Shown in pieces: positions 40,630 to 53,853 of a DNA stretch of 64,000 bases (positions within the stretch are counted from its first letter, which is position 1; every line of letters begins with the position of its first letter). This DNA is from Bacteroidales bacterium (GTDB lineage: Bacteria > Bacteroidota > Bacteroidia > Bacteroidales > Bacteroidaceae). The notes beneath the pieces were generated by a model. It saw only the letters and a program-made list of their open reading frames with translations, ran no database searches and was not told the DNA's origin. Where the stretch lies: contig JAAYUD010000018.1 in assembly GCA_012517855.1 (NCBI GenBank), forward strand, positions 1 through 64,000. The letters are read 5' to 3'. The position numbers and the translations under genes were made by a program.

Positions 40630-41166
40630 ATGAAAATTGTTCAAGTAAAAGATAAAAAATTTACGCTTTCTATTCCCGAAAGTGAAATTCTAAAAGGTGT
40701 AACAGAAGTTGCAGAACGTATCAATAAAGATTTGGCAGACAAAAATCCACTGTTTATCGGTGTGCTAAACGGTGCTTTTATTTTTGCAGCAGACTTGTTT
40801 AAACGGATCACGATTCCATGCGAAATTTCGTTCGTCAAATTAGCTTCATATCAGGGCATCACTTCGACAGGAAGAGTAAAAGAGGTTATCGGTCTGAATG
40901 AAGATATCACAGGTCGGACAGTTGTCATTGTCGAAGATATAGTCGATACAGGCCTCACAATGGAACGACTCATTGATACATTGGGAACTCGCAACCCCAA
41001 AGAAATCCATATCGCAGCTTTATTGGTAAAAGAGCAGAAACTGAAAGTAAAATTAAATATCGAATATAAGGTTTTGTCTATTCCCAATGACTTCATAGTA
41101 GGTTACGGTCTGGATTATGATGGACTTGGAAGAAATTTGCCCGATATTTACACTGTAGTTGAGTAA
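40630..41166 (+). CDS. hpt: Hypoxanthine phosphoribosyltransferase
   Basis: VVIVEDIVDTGLTM PRPP motif; GVLNGAFIFAADL. Confidence 0.95.
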   Translation: MKIVQVKDKKFTLSIPESEILKGVTEVAERINKDLADKNPLFIGVLNGAFIFAADLFKRITIPCEISFVKLASYQGITSTGRVKEVIGLNEDITGRTVVIVEDIVDTGLTMERLIDTLGTRNPKEIHIAALLVKEQKLKVKLNIEYKVLSIPNDFIVGYGLDYDGLGRNLPDIYTVVE

Positions 41167-41196
41167 TTATTTAAAATTTTATTATATAAAGTAAAG

Positions 41197-41727
41197 ATGT
41201 TGAATATTGTAATTTTTGGTGCTCCCGGTTCAGGAAAGGGAACACAAAGCGAACGTATCGTTGCAAAATACGGGATTAACCATATATCAACCGGCGATGT
41301 CCTCCGTGGCGAAATCAAAGGTGGTACCGAACTTGGTAAGTTGGCTAAAAGTTATATTGATGAAGGCCAATTGATTCCTGATGAATTGATGATTAAAATA
41401 TTGGCAAGCGTACTCGATAGTTTCAAAGATAGCAAAGGCGTTATTTTCGACGGTTTTCCCCGAACTATCCCCCAGGCAGAAGCTCTCAAGAAAATGTTGA
41501 AAGAACGCGATCAGGATATTACTGTCATGCTTGATCTCGAAGTTCCGGAAGAAGAATTGATGACACGTTTGATATTAAGAGGCAAAGAAAGCGGACGTGC
41601 CGATGATAATGAAGAGACTATAAAAAAACGTCTACTCGTTTATCACACGCAGACAGCTCCTTTGGTGGACTTTTATAAGACAGAAGGAACATATCAGTAT
41701 ATTAAAGGTATAGGAACAATCGATTAG
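41197..41727 (+). CDS. adk: Adenylate kinase, ending at an in-frame TAG; ancestral frame continues to TAA at 41767-41769
   Basis: GAPGSGKGTQSERI, FDGFPRTIPQAEAL, RGKESGRADDNEETIKKRL. Codons after TAG read IFDSICQAIDSKK*, resembling the normal Adk C-terminal helix. Confidence 0.93.
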   Translation: MLNIVIFGAPGSGKGTQSERIVAKYGINHISTGDVLRGEIKGGTELGKLAKSYIDEGQLIPDELMIKILASVLDSFKDSKGVIFDGFPRTIPQAEALKKMLKERDQDITVMLDLEVPEEELMTRLILRGKESGRADDNEETIKKRLLVYHTQTAPLVDFYKTEGTYQYIKGIGTID

Positions 41728-41781
41728 ATTTTCGACTCGATTTGTCAAGCGATAGATTCTAAAAAATAAAAACAAATTATT

Positions 41782-42948
41782 ATGCCGGAATCAAATTTTG
41801 TGGATTATGTGAAGATTCACTGTCGCTCGGGTAAGGGTGGTAGAGGCTCTACTCACATGCGGCGGGTGAAATATATTCCGATGGGTGGCCCCGATGGAGG
41901 CAATGGTGGAAGAGGAGGACATGTCATCTTGCGTGGCAATCGAAACTATTGGACACTCATTCATCTTCGATACGACCGCCATATTTTTGCCGGACACGGA
42001 GGCTCGGGTGGAAAAAGCACGAGCACTGGTGCCGACGGTGAAGATAAAATAATAGAAGTGCCCTGTGGAACGGTAGCTTATGATGCAGAAACAGGAGAAT
42101 ATCTATGTGATGTGACTGAAGACGGTCAAGAAATCATCTTACTCAATGGAGGTCGTGGAGGCAAAGGCAACTCTTTCTTCAAGACTGCAACCCAACAAGC
42201 TCCACGTTTTGCCCAACCGGGCGAACCGATGCAAGAAAAAACTGTGATTCTCGAATTGAAACTGCTTGCTGACGTAGGATTGGTAGGACTGCCGAATGCC
42301 GGAAAGTCGACTTTATTGTCTACTGTATCGGCTGCCCACCCCAAAATAGCCGATTATGCTTTTACAACCCTTGAACCCAACCTAGGTATCGTATCTTATC
42401 GCGATGGGAAGTCTTTCGTAATGGCTGATATCCCTGGTATTATCGAAGGGGCAAGTGAAGGCAAAGGTCTTGGGCTACGCTTTTTGCGACATATTGAGCG
42501 CAATTCAGTATTGCTCTTCATGGTTCCTGCTGATGCCGACGATATAGCTACCGAATATAAAGTATTACTCAACGAACTCCAGAAGTTCAATCCTGAGATG
42601 CTCGACAAAGGTAGAGTTCTTGCCATAACCAAAAGCGATATGCTCGACCAGGAGTTGATGGATGAAATAGAACCTACATTACCAAAAGGCGTTCCGCATG
42701 TTTTCATCTCGTCGTTGACAGAGCAAGGGATTACAGTATTGAAAGATATTTTATGGAAACAACTGAATGACGAATCCAATCGCCTGGAAAATAGTATTGT
42801 GCATCAGCCTAAAGATCTCGACAAATTACCCGAAGAACTGAAAGTAATGGGAGAAGATCACGATCTATTGGCAGAAGGCAAAGCTAGCAATGATGACGAC
42901 GACGATTTTGAGTTTGAATATGAGGAAGAGCCCAATCAAGACGTATGA
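41782..42948 (+). CDS. obg: GTPase Obg/CgtA
   Basis: Glycine-rich Obg fold, [28 protein letters not shown]; acidic C-terminal tail. Confidence 0.97.
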   Translation: MPESNFVDYVKIHCRSGKGGRGSTHMRRVKYIPMGGPDGGNGGRGGHVILRGNRNYWTLIHLRYDRHIFAGHGGSGGKSTSTGADGEDKIIEVPCGTVAYDAETGEYLCDVTEDGQEIILLNGGRGGKGNSFFKTATQQAPRFAQPGEPMQEKTVILELKLLADVGLVGLPNAGKSTLLSTVSAAHPKIADYAFTTLEPNLGIVSYRDGKSFVMADIPGIIEGASEGKGLGLRFLRHIERNSVLLFMVPADADDIATEYKVLLNELQKFNPEMLDKGRVLAITKSDMLDQELMDEIEPTLPKGVPHVFISSLTEQGITVLKDILWKQLNDESNRLENSIVHQPKDLDKLPEELKVMGEDHDLLAEGKASNDDDDDFEFEYEEEPNQDV

Positions 42949-43766
42949 GCCCGATTTGTTCTGATAAAAGTCTGTGGCAGTTTGATCTTTTTGAACCGTT
43001 CTGCAAAAATATAACCAATTTTGTAACTTCCCGTCACGGTGGATATAGCGAAGGAAATTATGCGACTTTTAATCCTTCTCCCTATAGCGGTGACGATGTA
43101 CAAACGGTAGAAAAGAATCTTGATAAGCTGAAAGCTTCGCTTCCTCAAAGACCGAAAGCTTTATTTCGTCCTCGACAAGTGCATGGCATAGAAATGCAAT
43201 GCATAGACGCGGCTTTTCTTTCACTATCGCAAGAAGTACAAGAAAAGCGGCTGGAGGGTGTTGATGCTATATGCACCGATATACGCGGGTATGCGGTTTG
43301 TGTTTCTACAGCCGATTGCGTACCGATACTCTTGTACGATTGGCGGCATCAAGCCGTAGCAGCTATTCATTCGGGTTGGCGGGGAACAGTCCAACATATA
43401 CTATCCCTCTCTCTCCAACAAATGAATCGATTATATGGTACTGAAGGGCAAGATATTTATGCCGGTATAGGACCAAGTATTTCAATCAATGCATTTGAAA
43501 TAGGAGAGGAGGTCTATGATGCTTTCGAAAAAGCAGGATTCCCTATGGAGCAAATATCTATTTGGAAAAAATCTACCCGCAAACACCATATTGATTTATG
43601 GAAAGCCAATACAATGCAACTCGAAAACTTTGGTGTTCCCACCAATCAAATAGAAGTTTCGGGAATATGCACTTTTACAAATAATGAAGATTTTTTCTCG
43701 GCACGTCGGCTTGGAATAAATTCCGGCCGTATTCTGTCGGGAATTATGATAAATCCATCAGTATGA
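42945..43766 (+). CDS. pgeF: Peptidoglycan editing factor PgeF / YfiH family
   Basis: [42 protein letters not shown]. Confidence 0.92.
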   Translation: MSPICSDKSLWQFDLFEPFCKNITNFVTSRHGGYSEGNYATFNPSPYSGDDVQTVEKNLDKLKASLPQRPKALFRPRQVHGIEMQCIDAAFLSLSQEVQEKRLEGVDAICTDIRGYAVCVSTADCVPILLYDWRHQAVAAIHSGWRGTVQHILSLSLQQMNRLYGTEGQDIYAGIGPSISINAFEIGEEVYDAFEKAGFPMEQISIWKKSTRKHHIDLWKANTMQLENFGVPTNQIEVSGICTFTNNEDFFSARRLGINSGRILSGIMINPSV

Positions 43767-44431
43767 TGTTCGAAATAACAGTATCCTCAACATTTAAAGA
43801 GAAGTGTCCGGATTTTCGCGGAGTCGCACTTTACGGTTCGGTAAACAATACAATGTATTGCGAAACCTTATGGAAAGAGATAAGTGACTTTACAAAAGAA
43901 TTGTTGTCTACCAGCAAAATAGAAGATATCAAACAACAACCGGCAATTGCAGCAACTCGCGAGGGATATAAAAAGTGTGGAAAAGATCCTGCCAGATATA
44001 GAGTTTCCTCGGAAGCGCTACGGCGACGCCTTCTCCGTGGACTTGAATTGTATCAAATAGATACACTCGTTGACTTGGTTAATTTAGTTTCTCTCCGTAC
44101 CGGATATTCAATAGGTGGTTTCGACGCCGATAAGATTCAAGGTGATCGCATTGAATTGGGAATAGGCCGGTGTGAAGAACCTTACGAAGGGATAGGAAGA
44201 GGAATGCTGAATATTGAAAATTTACCCGTATATCGTGATGCCATAGGCGGAATAGGTACGCCGACTAGTGATAATGAGCGTACCAAGATGGATATATCTA
44301 CCAAACATATTCTAACTATTATAAATGGCTATGACGGATGCAAATACTTACCGAAAGCTGTGGAAATGATGCAAAGAATGATTGAAGAATATGCTGATGG
44401 CAACGATTTTGAAACGATTTATTTTGAGTAA
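43763..44431 (+). CDS. B3/B4 tRNA-binding (editing) domain protein
   Basis: REGYKKCGKDPARYRVSSEALRRRLLRG, DLVNLVSLRTGYSIGGFD. Confidence 0.88.
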   Translation: MMFEITVSSTFKEKCPDFRGVALYGSVNNTMYCETLWKEISDFTKELLSTSKIEDIKQQPAIAATREGYKKCGKDPARYRVSSEALRRRLLRGLELYQIDTLVDLVNLVSLRTGYSIGGFDADKIQGDRIELGIGRCEEPYEGIGRGMLNIENLPVYRDAIGGIGTPTSDNERTKMDISTKHILTIINGYDGCKYLPKAVEMMQRMIEEYADGNDFETIYFE

Positions 44432-44443
44432 AACATAATATTT

Positions 44444-46717
44444 ATGAAACCCATAAAATACAGAATCTATTTCATGGCCATTCTTCTGCTAGGTATAGGA
44501 GAAGCTAAAGCACAAAAGAAGACAATAGATTATGTTGATCCTTTCATCGGGACAACCAATTTTTCGGTTTGTAACCCCGGCGCTGTATGCCCTAACGGAC
44601 TGATGTCTGTTGTCCCTTTCAACGTAATGGGATCAGACCTCAACAAATATGACAAAGACGCTCGCTGGTGGTCGGCACCTTATGAGTATTCCAACAAGTA
44701 TTTTACAGGGTTTGCCCATGTCACTCTGAGTGGAGTAGGCTGCCCCGAGATGGGCACGTTGTTAGTAATGCCAACGATGGGCGATTTAAATGTTGATTAT
44801 CACAGCTACGGTTCGGAATACAAAGCCGAAAAGGCAACACCGGGCTATTACTCCAACCTATTGACTAAATATGGCATTCGATGCGAAGTGACATCAACCT
44901 TACGTACTTCTGCCGAGCGTTATACCTTTCATAAAGGCAAAAGCCATATACTTATTAATCTAGGTGAAGGATTGACTAACGAATCGGGAGCTATGGTACG
45001 GCGTGTGAGCGATACAGAAATAGAAGGATCTAAATTGCTAGGTACTTTTTGTTATAATCCGCAAGCCGTTTTTCCTATTTATTTTGTGATGCGCGTTTCC
45101 AAAAAACCTGTAGAATGTGGGTTTTGGAAAAAACAACCTTTGAAACATGGAGTAGAAGCCGATTGGGATCCAGACGATGGAAACTATAAACTATATAAAC
45201 AATATGGTAAAGAATTGGCTCGCGATGATGTAGGATATTATTTTTCTTACGACTGCTCTGAAGGCGAACAGATTGAAGTACAGATAGGAGTTTCGTTCGT
45301 CTCGACAGAGAATGCCCGGAAGAATTTGGATGCCGAACAACCCGATTTCAATTTCAACAAAGTACTTGCTTCGGCACAATCTCTATGGGAATCTTGTTTG
45401 AATCGCATATCTGTAGAGGGAGGTAGTGAAGCACAAAAAAAGATATTCTATACTGCACTCTATCATACGCAGATTCATCCCAACATATTGCAAGATGTAA
45501 ATGGTGACTATCCTAAGATGGAAAGTTATGAGATAGGCAATACAAAAGGCAACCGTTACACTGTCTTTTCACTGTGGGATACTTATCGCAATCTAAGTCA
45601 ATTGATGACATTGGCCTATCCGGAGAAACAAACGGAAATGGTACGTTCGATGATCGATATGTACAAGGAATGGGGATGGTTGCCCAAATGGGAACTTTTC
45701 GGGAGAGAGACCTTTACAATGGAGGGAGATCCTTCTATTCCAACAATCGTTGATACATGGGTTAAAGGATTGCGTGATTTTGATATTGATACGGCCTACA
45801 AAGCTTTCATAAAGTCTGCCACTACTCCTGGCACCCAGAATAAACAACGTCCGGATATCGATCCGTATCTCAAAAAAGGATATGTTCCATTAGGTGTGTT
45901 CTCCGGCGATCTTTCGGGCGACAACTCTGTCTCTCATGCTTTAGAATATTACGTTGCCGATAATGCCCTTTCTGTAATAGCCGACTCTTTGGGACACAAA
46001 GCCGATGCCAAACGTTTCATGAAGCAATCGATGGGTTATAAGCATTATTATTCCAAAGAATCGGGAACGCTCAGACCTATTAATAAGGATGGTAGTTTCT
46101 ACAAGCCTTTTGATCCGAAAGCGGGAGCTAATTTTTCTAATGCACCGGGTTTTCACGAAGGCAGTGCTTGGAATTATACATTCTATGTGCCATTCGATGT
46201 GCCGGGACTTGCCAAATTGATGGGTGGCAGTAAGTCGTTTATACAAAAATTACAGTATGTATTTGATAACAACCTATATGATCCTTCCAATGAACCGGAT
46301 ATCGCTTATCCGTATTTATTCAGCTACTTCAAAGGTGAGGAATGGAGAACACAATACGAGGTTCAACGCCTAATGAACAAATACTACTCGGACAAGCCCG
46401 ATGGAATACCGGGCAATGATGATGCAGGAACAATGTCTGCATGGGTAGTCTTTTCTATGATGGGACTTTATCCCAATTGCCCGAGTTCACCTTATTATAC
46501 TCTTACGACTCCCGCTTTTGATAAAGTGACTATTCACTTGAATAAAAAATATTATCCTAACGGTGATTTGATCATAAAAGCCAATCGGAAAAAAGCTGGC
46601 GACATCTATATCGACAGAATAACGTTGGATAATAAAAAGTTCTCATCATACAGAATTTCTCACCACAAGCTAATGAATACTCGCATTTTAAACTTTTATT
46701 TAAAAAGCAGCCATTGA
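44444..46717 (+). CDS. GH92 family alpha-mannosidase, secreted
   Basis: DYVDPFIGTTN, FTGFAHVTLSGVGCPEMG, YTVFSLWDTYRNLSQLMTLAYPE, PGNDDAGTMSAWVVFSMMGLYP. Confidence 0.96.
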   Translation: MKPIKYRIYFMAILLLGIGEAKAQKKTIDYVDPFIGTTNFSVCNPGAVCPNGLMSVVPFNVMGSDLNKYDKDARWWSAPYEYSNKYFTGFAHVTLSGVGCPEMGTLLVMPTMGDLNVDYHSYGSEYKAEKATPGYYSNLLTKYGIRCEVTSTLRTSAERYTFHKGKSHILINLGEGLTNESGAMVRRVSDTEIEGSKLLGTFCYNPQAVFPIYFVMRVSKKPVECGFWKKQPLKHGVEADWDPDDGNYKLYKQYGKELARDDVGYYFSYDCSEGEQIEVQIGVSFVSTENARKNLDAEQPDFNFNKVLASAQSLWESCLNRISVEGGSEAQKKIFYTALYHTQIHPNILQDVNGDYPKMESYEIGNTKGNRYTVFSLWDTYRNLSQLMTLAYPEKQTEMVRSMIDMYKEWGWLPKWELFGRETFTMEGDPSIPTIVDTWVKGLRDFDIDTAYKAFIKSATTPGTQNKQRPDIDPYLKKGYVPLGVFSGDLSGDNSVSHALEYYVADNALSVIADSLGHKADAKRFMKQSMGYKHYYSKESGTLRPINKDGSFYKPFDPKAGANFSNAPGFHEGSAWNYTFYVPFDVPGLAKLMGGSKSFIQKLQYVFDNNLYDPSNEPDIAYPYLFSYFKGEEWRTQYEVQRLMNKYYSDKPDGIPGNDDAGTMSAWVVFSMMGLYPNCPSSPYYTLTTPAFDKVTIHLNKKYYPNGDLIIKANRKKAGDIYIDRITLDNKKFSSYRISHHKLMNTRILNFYLKSSH

Positions 46718-46746
46718 GCATGGCGTATTGAGATATAAAGGTATAG

Positions 46747-46789
46747 ACACAATAAAGCCGGCTTCATAACGAAGTCGGCTTTATTGTGT
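46747..46789. terminator. Bidirectional terminator-like hairpin
   Basis: ACACAATAAAGCCGGCTTC-ataac-GAAGTCGGCTTTATTGTGT (one mismatch) between convergent GH92 and dnaJ. Confidence 0.75.
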
Positions 46790-46827
46790 TATATAAGACA
46801 GAAGTTGTCCTTCTCTCAATTTATCAT

Positions 46828-48027
46828 TTAATCGAACCAGCTGCGAAATTTTTGAAAGATTTTTTCTTTCACCGAAGAAGTCGGTTTGAAATTATTGGAT
46901 GTTTCCATTTTTTCCAATGCTTCCTTTTCCTCGCGATTCAAGTTTTCCGGAACATAAATGCTGACATTAACCAACAAATCTCCCGTACCATACCCATTTA
47001 CATCTGGAATACCTTTTCCTCTTAAGCGAAGCACTTTCCCAGGTTGAGTTCCTGGTTCTATCTTCATTTTGGCATGCCCGTCTATAGTCGGAATTTCAAC
47101 GCTACCGCCTATAGCGGCAGTCGGGAAACTGAGCAATAAGTTATATACCACATTGTTCCCGTCGCGAACTAATTCTGCATTGGGTTCTTCATCGATAGCA
47201 ATAATTAAGTCTCCAGAAACGCCGTTATGTTTTCCGGCATTACCTTTGCCGGTCATAGAGAATTGCATCCCCTTGCCAACGCCGGCAGGAATCTTTACCG
47301 TCACTACTTCTTCACCATATACAATACCATCGCCACCACATGCTTTACACTTGTTCTTTATGATTTTGCCTTCACCACCACATTGTGGACAATTTGTCCG
47401 AGTCTGCATTGTTCCTAAAATAGTCTGCTGATTTCGGATGACCGTACCTGTGCCATGACAAGTAGGACATGTTTCTGTTCCCCCCGAACCTTCGGCACCA
47501 CTGCCGTTACAATGAGAACAAGGTACATATTTCTTTAATTTAAACTTCTTCTCAACACCTTTCGATACTTCCTGCAAGTTTAGTTTTACTTTCACACGAA
47601 GATCTGAGCCGCGAAACATTCGTTGCTGCGACGAACTGCTGCGTCCACCGCCGCCGAATCCTCCAAAGCCCCCAAAGCTACTACCAAAACCACCTTCGTG
47701 TCCGCCGAAAATATCACCGAACATTGAAAAGATATCATCCATAGACATACTGCCGCCACTGAATCCTCCGCCGAACGGTCCTCCATTGCCAGCTGCTCCG
47801 CCTACTCCGGCAAAGCCGAACTGATCATATTGAGCACGCTTCTGTGGATCGCTTAGTACCTCATAAGCTTCGGCTGCCTCTTTAAAATTTGCTTCGGCAA
47901 CTTTATCGCCAGGATTGCGGTCGGGATGATACTGAATAGCTTTTTTACGGTATGCTTTCTTTATCTCATCTGGTGTGGCAGTCTTGCTAACCTCCAGCAC
48001 TTCATAATAATCTCTTTTTTCAGCCAT
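46828..48027 (-). CDS. dnaJ: Chaperone DnaJ
   Basis: [38 protein letters not shown]; four CxxCxGxG zinc repeats. Confidence 0.98.
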   Translation of the reverse strand: MAEKRDYYEVLEVSKTATPDEIKKAYRKKAIQYHPDRNPGDKVAEANFKEAAEAYEVLSDPQKRAQYDQFGFAGVGGAAGNGGPFGGGFSGGSMSMDDIFSMFGDIFGGHEGGFGSSFGGFGGFGGGGRSSSSQQRMFRGSDLRVKVKLNLQEVSKGVEKKFKLKKYVPCSHCNGSGAEGSGGTETCPTCHGTGTVIRNQQTILGTMQTRTNCPQCGGEGKIIKNKCKACGGDGIVYGEEVVTVKIPAGVGKGMQFSMTGKGNAGKHNGVSGDLIIAIDEEPNAELVRDGNNVVYNLLLSFPTAAIGGSVEIPTIDGHAKMKIEPGTQPGKVLRLRGKGIPDVNGYGTGDLLVNVSIYVPENLNREEKEALEKMETSNNFKPTSSVKEKIFQKFRSWFD

Positions 48028-48034
48028 AATAATA

Positions 48035-48766
48035 TTATTGTCCTATCACCACCTTTGCATGGCGAATTACTTTCTCATTTAGTGTATACCCTTTCTGCGT
48101 GCAATCGATAATCTTACCTTTTTGATTTTCGTCCTGAACAGGAACAAGAGCTATAGCCTCATGATAATCGGTATCAAGAACCTTGTCGGATGTCTCTATT
48201 TCTTTCACCCCAAAAGAGGCTAATATCTGAATAAACTTATTATATATCAATTCGATACCTTCACTTATCGCTTTTACATCCTCTGTATTCTGCATATTGG
48301 ACAAAGCCCGTTCCAAATCGTCAAGTACAGGCAAAATACTGTTTATGCATTTTTCAGAGCCATTCAGTATAAGTTCTGTTTTTTCTTTCATCGTACGGCG
48401 GCGATAGTTATCAAATTCAGCAGCCAAACGCAAATACCTATCCTTGTCTTCATCCAATTCTTTCTGCACCGATTCAAGTTGTTTTGCCAGTTCCTCTTCT
48501 TTAGTCAAAGGCTCCTTTTCGTCGGGAACATTATCCTCTTCTACGCTGTCTTCTTTCTTCTTTTCCGATAATTTATCTTCAGAGTGAAGACATTCGGCTT
48601 TTTCAGAAGTCTTTTTGTCTGCTTTCGAAGCATTCTGTTGCTGTGAATTATCCGGAACAGTATCCTGTTGCACAGTTTGTTTTGCTTCTGTGCATTTTTC
48701 ATCACTCAAAGTGGTCGTCCTTTTTTCTTTTGAATCCATATTTCTAAATATATTTTTTATTTTCAT
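48035..48766 (-). CDS. grpE: Nucleotide exchange factor GrpE
   Basis: [20 protein letters not shown]...[12 protein letters not shown]; next to dnaJ. Confidence 0.95.
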   Translation of the reverse strand: MKIKNIFRNMDSKEKRTTTLSDEKCTEAKQTVQQDTVPDNSQQQNASKADKKTSEKAECLHSEDKLSEKKKEDSVEEDNVPDEKEPLTKEEELAKQLESVQKELDEDKDRYLRLAAEFDNYRRRTMKEKTELILNGSEKCINSILPVLDDLERALSNMQNTEDVKAISEGIELIYNKFIQILASFGVKEIETSDKVLDTDYHEAIALVPVQDENQKGKIIDCTQKGYTLNEKVIRHAKVVIGQ

Positions 48767-49056
48767 TGTTTTAAATTATCGAACAATAACTTTGCCACTA
48801 GCGGCATTGAAATATTATATTTTGCAAAAATAGATAAATAAATTGAGACTTCTAACATCTGAATAAGCAAATATAACTAATTGAATTCATTCGGGAAAAT
48901 ACAAACTCACACTTAACTAAAAACGAAAACGACATCTTTGTTTCTCTTCCAAATATGGCATAAAACATCCAATTATCATTCATCAGATTTCCAAAGAGAG
49001 ATTAAAACATCAGAATATAACTTCTGTGTAATACCTCTTTATACCAAAATAATTCG

Positions 49057-49064
49057 TACCTTTG
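49057..49064 (+). promoter_or_regulatory. -7 element (TACCTTTG) for the ABC-F gene
   Basis: TAnnTTTG at 49057-49064; ATG at 49089. Confidence 0.5.
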
Positions 49065-49076
49065 TGCAAAATTTAA

Positions 49077-50702
<1,626 letters not shown>

Positions 50703-50710
50703 AGGATCAT

Positions 50711-50764
50711 AATAAAAAGAATGAGGCTAATGGAATTAAATCTATTAGCCTCATTCTTTTTATT
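50711..50764. terminator. Bidirectional terminator between ABC-F and trmD
   Basis: AATAAAAAGAATGAGGCTAAT - 12 nt - ATTAGCCTCATTCTTTTTATT, 21-bp perfect arms. Confidence 0.85.
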
Positions 50765-50770
50765 ACTTTA

Positions 50771-51448
50771 TTAGTCTTTCAACAAGTCAGGTCTAAGTTT
50801 CTTTGTTCGTTCTATAGACTGTTGCAATTCCCATTCTTTTATTTTGGCTTCATGACCGGAGAGTAATATATCAGGCACTTTCCAGCCTTTATAATCTGCC
50901 GGACGAGTGTAAACGGGCGCTGCCAATAAGTTATCTTGAAAAGAATCCGACAGTGCTGATTGATCGTCCGATATAACACCCGGAATAATCCGAACCACGG
51001 CATCGGCTATTGCAGCAGCGGCAATTTCACCACCGGTCAACACATAGTCACCGATACTAATCTCTTTCGTTATCAAATGTTCTCTAATTCGATAATCAAT
51101 CCCCTTAAAATGCCCGCAAAGAATAATAAGGTTCTGCGCAAGCGATAGCGTATTGGCCATGGGCTGATTGAATTGTTCTCCATCAGGCGTTGTGAAAATC
51201 ACTTCATCATATTCACGTTCGGCCTGCAAAGCCTTAATACAACGTTCTATCGGCTCTATCTTCATGACCATTCCTGCAAATCCGCCAAAAGGATAATCAT
51301 CTACACGGCGGTATTTGTCGTCCGTATAGTCTCGAAGATTGTGAATTTTAATCTCAACAAGCCCTTTTGTTTGAGCCCGTTTCATGATAGAACAATTGAA
51401 AAATCCTTCCAGCATCTCGGGCAAAACGGTAATAATATCAATCCGCAT
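50771..51448 (-). CDS. trmD: tRNA (guanine-N1)-methyltransferase (start trimmed from 51466)
   Basis: [51 protein letters not shown]. Confidence 0.96.
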   Translation of the reverse strand: MRIDIITVLPEMLEGFFNCSIMKRAQTKGLVEIKIHNLRDYTDDKYRRVDDYPFGGFAGMVMKIEPIERCIKALQAEREYDEVIFTTPDGEQFNQPMANTLSLAQNLIILCGHFKGIDYRIREHLITKEISIGDYVLTGGEIAAAAIADAVVRIIPGVISDDQSALSDSFQDNLLAAPVYTRPADYKGWKVPDILLSGHEAKIKEWELQQSIERTKKLRPDLLKD

Positions 51449-51486
51449 AGTGTTTATTTTCCGCAAAAGTACAAAATTAATAGCTT

Positions 51487-51620
51487 CAAAATGCCATAAG
51501 AACCTAAAAATGTTTTCGTCCTTATGTTTTCAAATTTACATAAGGACGAAAATAAATTTTCTTCCATATGAAACTTGCGACTCACGCCCGTGAGTCGCAA
51601 GCCACGTCCTTATGTCATCG
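51487..51620. repeat. Intergenic palindromic element, diverged family A copy 4 (A4), double hairpin
   Basis: CCATAAGAACCTAAAAATG then TTTTCGTCCTTATGT (51513-51527) / ACATAAGGACGAAAA (51538-51552) and CTTGCGACTCACG-cc-CGTGAGTCGCAAG (51574-51601). Confidence 0.75.
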
Positions 51621-51762
51621 GGAGAACATACAGAACTTATTGCAACTGCTATATGCCTGGGTCTACCTTACGTTTATAATCGCCAGTTATAGATATGAAA
51701 TAACAAGATCGATAATCACGAAAGATATTCTAAAAGAACATGGAAATAGTGCAATAATTTAG

Positions 51763-51770
51763 TAAATTTG
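51763..51770 (+). promoter_or_regulatory. -7 element (TAAATTTG) for ligA
   Basis: TAnnTTTG at 51763-51770; ATG at 51798. Confidence 0.5.
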
Positions 51771-51797
51771 TAGGCAGATATCAATACTCCTAGAAAC

Positions 51798-53807
51798 ATG
51801 GATTTACTTATAAAAGACAAAATAGACCAGCTTCGTACAGCACTGCATCAACATAATTATAATTATTATGTTCTCAATGCTCCGACCATATCTGATAAAG
51901 ATTTTGATGATATGATGCATGAGCTTCAGGATTTGGAGGAGCAGTATCCGGAATACGTTGATGAGACATCTCCGACGATGAGAGTAGGAAGCGACTTAAG
52001 TTCTGAATTCAAGCAGGTGAAACATAAATATCCAATGCTTTCATTGGCAAACACTTACTCCGAAGACGATGTCTCCGAATTTTATGAACGCGTAAAAGGA
52101 TTGCTTGGTGGAGAAAATTTTGAAATCTGTTGCGAACTGAAATTCGACGGAACGTCTATTTCTTTAACTTACGAACAGGGCCGATTAGTTCAGGCCGTAA
52201 CAAGAGGTGACGGCGAACAGGGCGACGATGTCACGAATAACGTAAAGACCATTCATGCCATACCTCTGAAATTGACCGGTACCGGTTACCCCGATTCTTT
52301 TGAAATGCGTGGTGAAGTATTGATGCCTTGGACTGTGTTCGAGCAACTCAATAAAGAACGTGAAGAGCGTGAAGAACCACTGTTTGCCAATCCACGTAAT
52401 GCAGCTTCGGGAACACTCAAATCACAAAATTCTCAATTGGTAGCTTCCCGAAAGCTAGACTCTTACTTGTATTATGTATTGGGTGAAAATCTTCCACACG
52501 ATGGTCATTACGAAAATTTGCAAGAAGCGGCAAGGTGGGGATTCAAAATATCCAAAAACATGAAGAAGTGCCGCACGCTTCAAGAGATATTCGATTATAT
52601 CAACTACTGGGATATAGAACGCAAAAATCTTCCGGTTGCAACAGACGGCATTGTACTCAAAGTAAACAGCCGTCGCCAACAACTCAATCTTGCCAATACC
52701 GCTAAATCTCCCCGATGGGCAATAGCCTACAAATTTCAGGCAGAAAGAGCGCTCACTCGATTGAACAAAGTAACATATCAAGTAGGAAGAACAGGAGCCA
52801 TCACTCCGGTAGCCAACTTGGACCCCGTACAACTCTCGGGAACAGTTGTCAAACGAGCTTCTCTTCACAATGCTGACATCATCGAAGGACTCGATCTTCA
52901 TATCGGAGATATGGTCTATGTAGAAAAAGGGGGCGAAATAATCCCTAAAATCACGGGAGTAGATAAAAATAGCAGAACGCCTGAATTAGGAGAAAAAGTA
53001 TCTTTCATCACCCAATGTCCCGAGTGTGGTACAGAATTGGTGAGATACGAAGGCGAAGCGGCCCACTATTGTCCCAACCAGACAGCTTGTCCTCCACAAA
53101 TAAAGGGGATGATAGAACATTTCATCAGCCGCAAGGCGATGAATATTGACGGATTGGGACCCGAAACTGTTGATTTGTTCTATCGTCTTGGCTTAATTCA
53201 TGATCCGGCTGATTTGTACGATTTGAAAGCTGTCCAAATAAAAGGTCTTGATAGAATGGGAAGCAAATCGGCAGTAAATATTGTAGAAGGAATAGCAAAA
53301 AGTAGAGAAATTCCGTTCGATAGGGTCATCTTTGCATTAGGCATACGCTTCGTAGGCACAACAACGGCAAAGATTCTGGGCAAATCGTTTGCCAATATAG
53401 ACCAACTGGCCGGTGCTTCAAAAGAGCAACTTATGAGTGTGGAAGAAGTAGGAGAGAAGATAGCTCAAAGTATCATCGACTACTTTGCCGACGAAAAGAA
53501 CATTCGCCTTGTAAGCCGCCTTCGTTTGGCCGGCTTGCAATTTAGCCGTAGCGAGAGCGATACAGCGCAACAAACAGATAAACTAAAAGATCAGGTGATT
53601 GTTATAAGCGGCGTTTTCAAATACCATTCCCGCGACGAATATAAAGAGCTTATAGAGAAAAATGGCGGAAAGAATACGGGAAGTATATCGGCAAAGACCT
53701 CTTTTATTTTAGCCGGCGAGAATATGGGACCGGCAAAGTATGAAAAAGCAAAAAAATTAGGAATAGAGATTAAAAGTGAAGATGATTTCCTTGAACTAAT
53801 TTCATAA
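51798..53807 (+). CDS. ligA: NAD-dependent DNA ligase
   Basis: [17 protein letters not shown] (KxDG), [21 protein letters not shown] zinc finger, HhH and BRCT regions. Confidence 0.98.
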   Translation: MDLLIKDKIDQLRTALHQHNYNYYVLNAPTISDKDFDDMMHELQDLEEQYPEYVDETSPTMRVGSDLSSEFKQVKHKYPMLSLANTYSEDDVSEFYERVKGLLGGENFEICCELKFDGTSISLTYEQGRLVQAVTRGDGEQGDDVTNNVKTIHAIPLKLTGTGYPDSFEMRGEVLMPWTVFEQLNKEREEREEPLFANPRNAASGTLKSQNSQLVASRKLDSYLYYVLGENLPHDGHYENLQEAARWGFKISKNMKKCRTLQEIFDYINYWDIERKNLPVATDGIVLKVNSRRQQLNLANTAKSPRWAIAYKFQAERALTRLNKVTYQVGRTGAITPVANLDPVQLSGTVVKRASLHNADIIEGLDLHIGDMVYVEKGGEIIPKITGVDKNSRTPELGEKVSFITQCPECGTELVRYEGEAAHYCPNQTACPPQIKGMIEHFISRKAMNIDGLGPETVDLFYRLGLIHDPADLYDLKAVQIKGLDRMGSKSAVNIVEGIAKSREIPFDRVIFALGIRFVGTTTAKILGKSFANIDQLAGASKEQLMSVEEVGEKIAQSIIDYFADEKNIRLVSRLRLAGLQFSRSESDTAQQTDKLKDQVIVISGVFKYHSRDEYKELIEKNGGKNTGSISAKTSFILAGENMGPAKYEKAKKLGIEIKSEDDFLELIS

Positions 53808-53830
53808 CATCAGAATTTTTCGTATTTTTG
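53801..53830 (+). promoter_or_regulatory. Promoter for dapA inside or just after the ligA 3' end
   Basis: TTG (53801-53803) - 19 nt - TATTTTTG (53823-53830). Confidence 0.5.
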
Positions 53831-53853
53831 CGACACAAAGAAATAATATCATT

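Noticed and set aside
47592-47786. Minus-strand 64-aa ORF inside dnaJ
   Set aside because: Alternative frame of the Gly-rich region of DnaJ on the same strand; no independent evidence.
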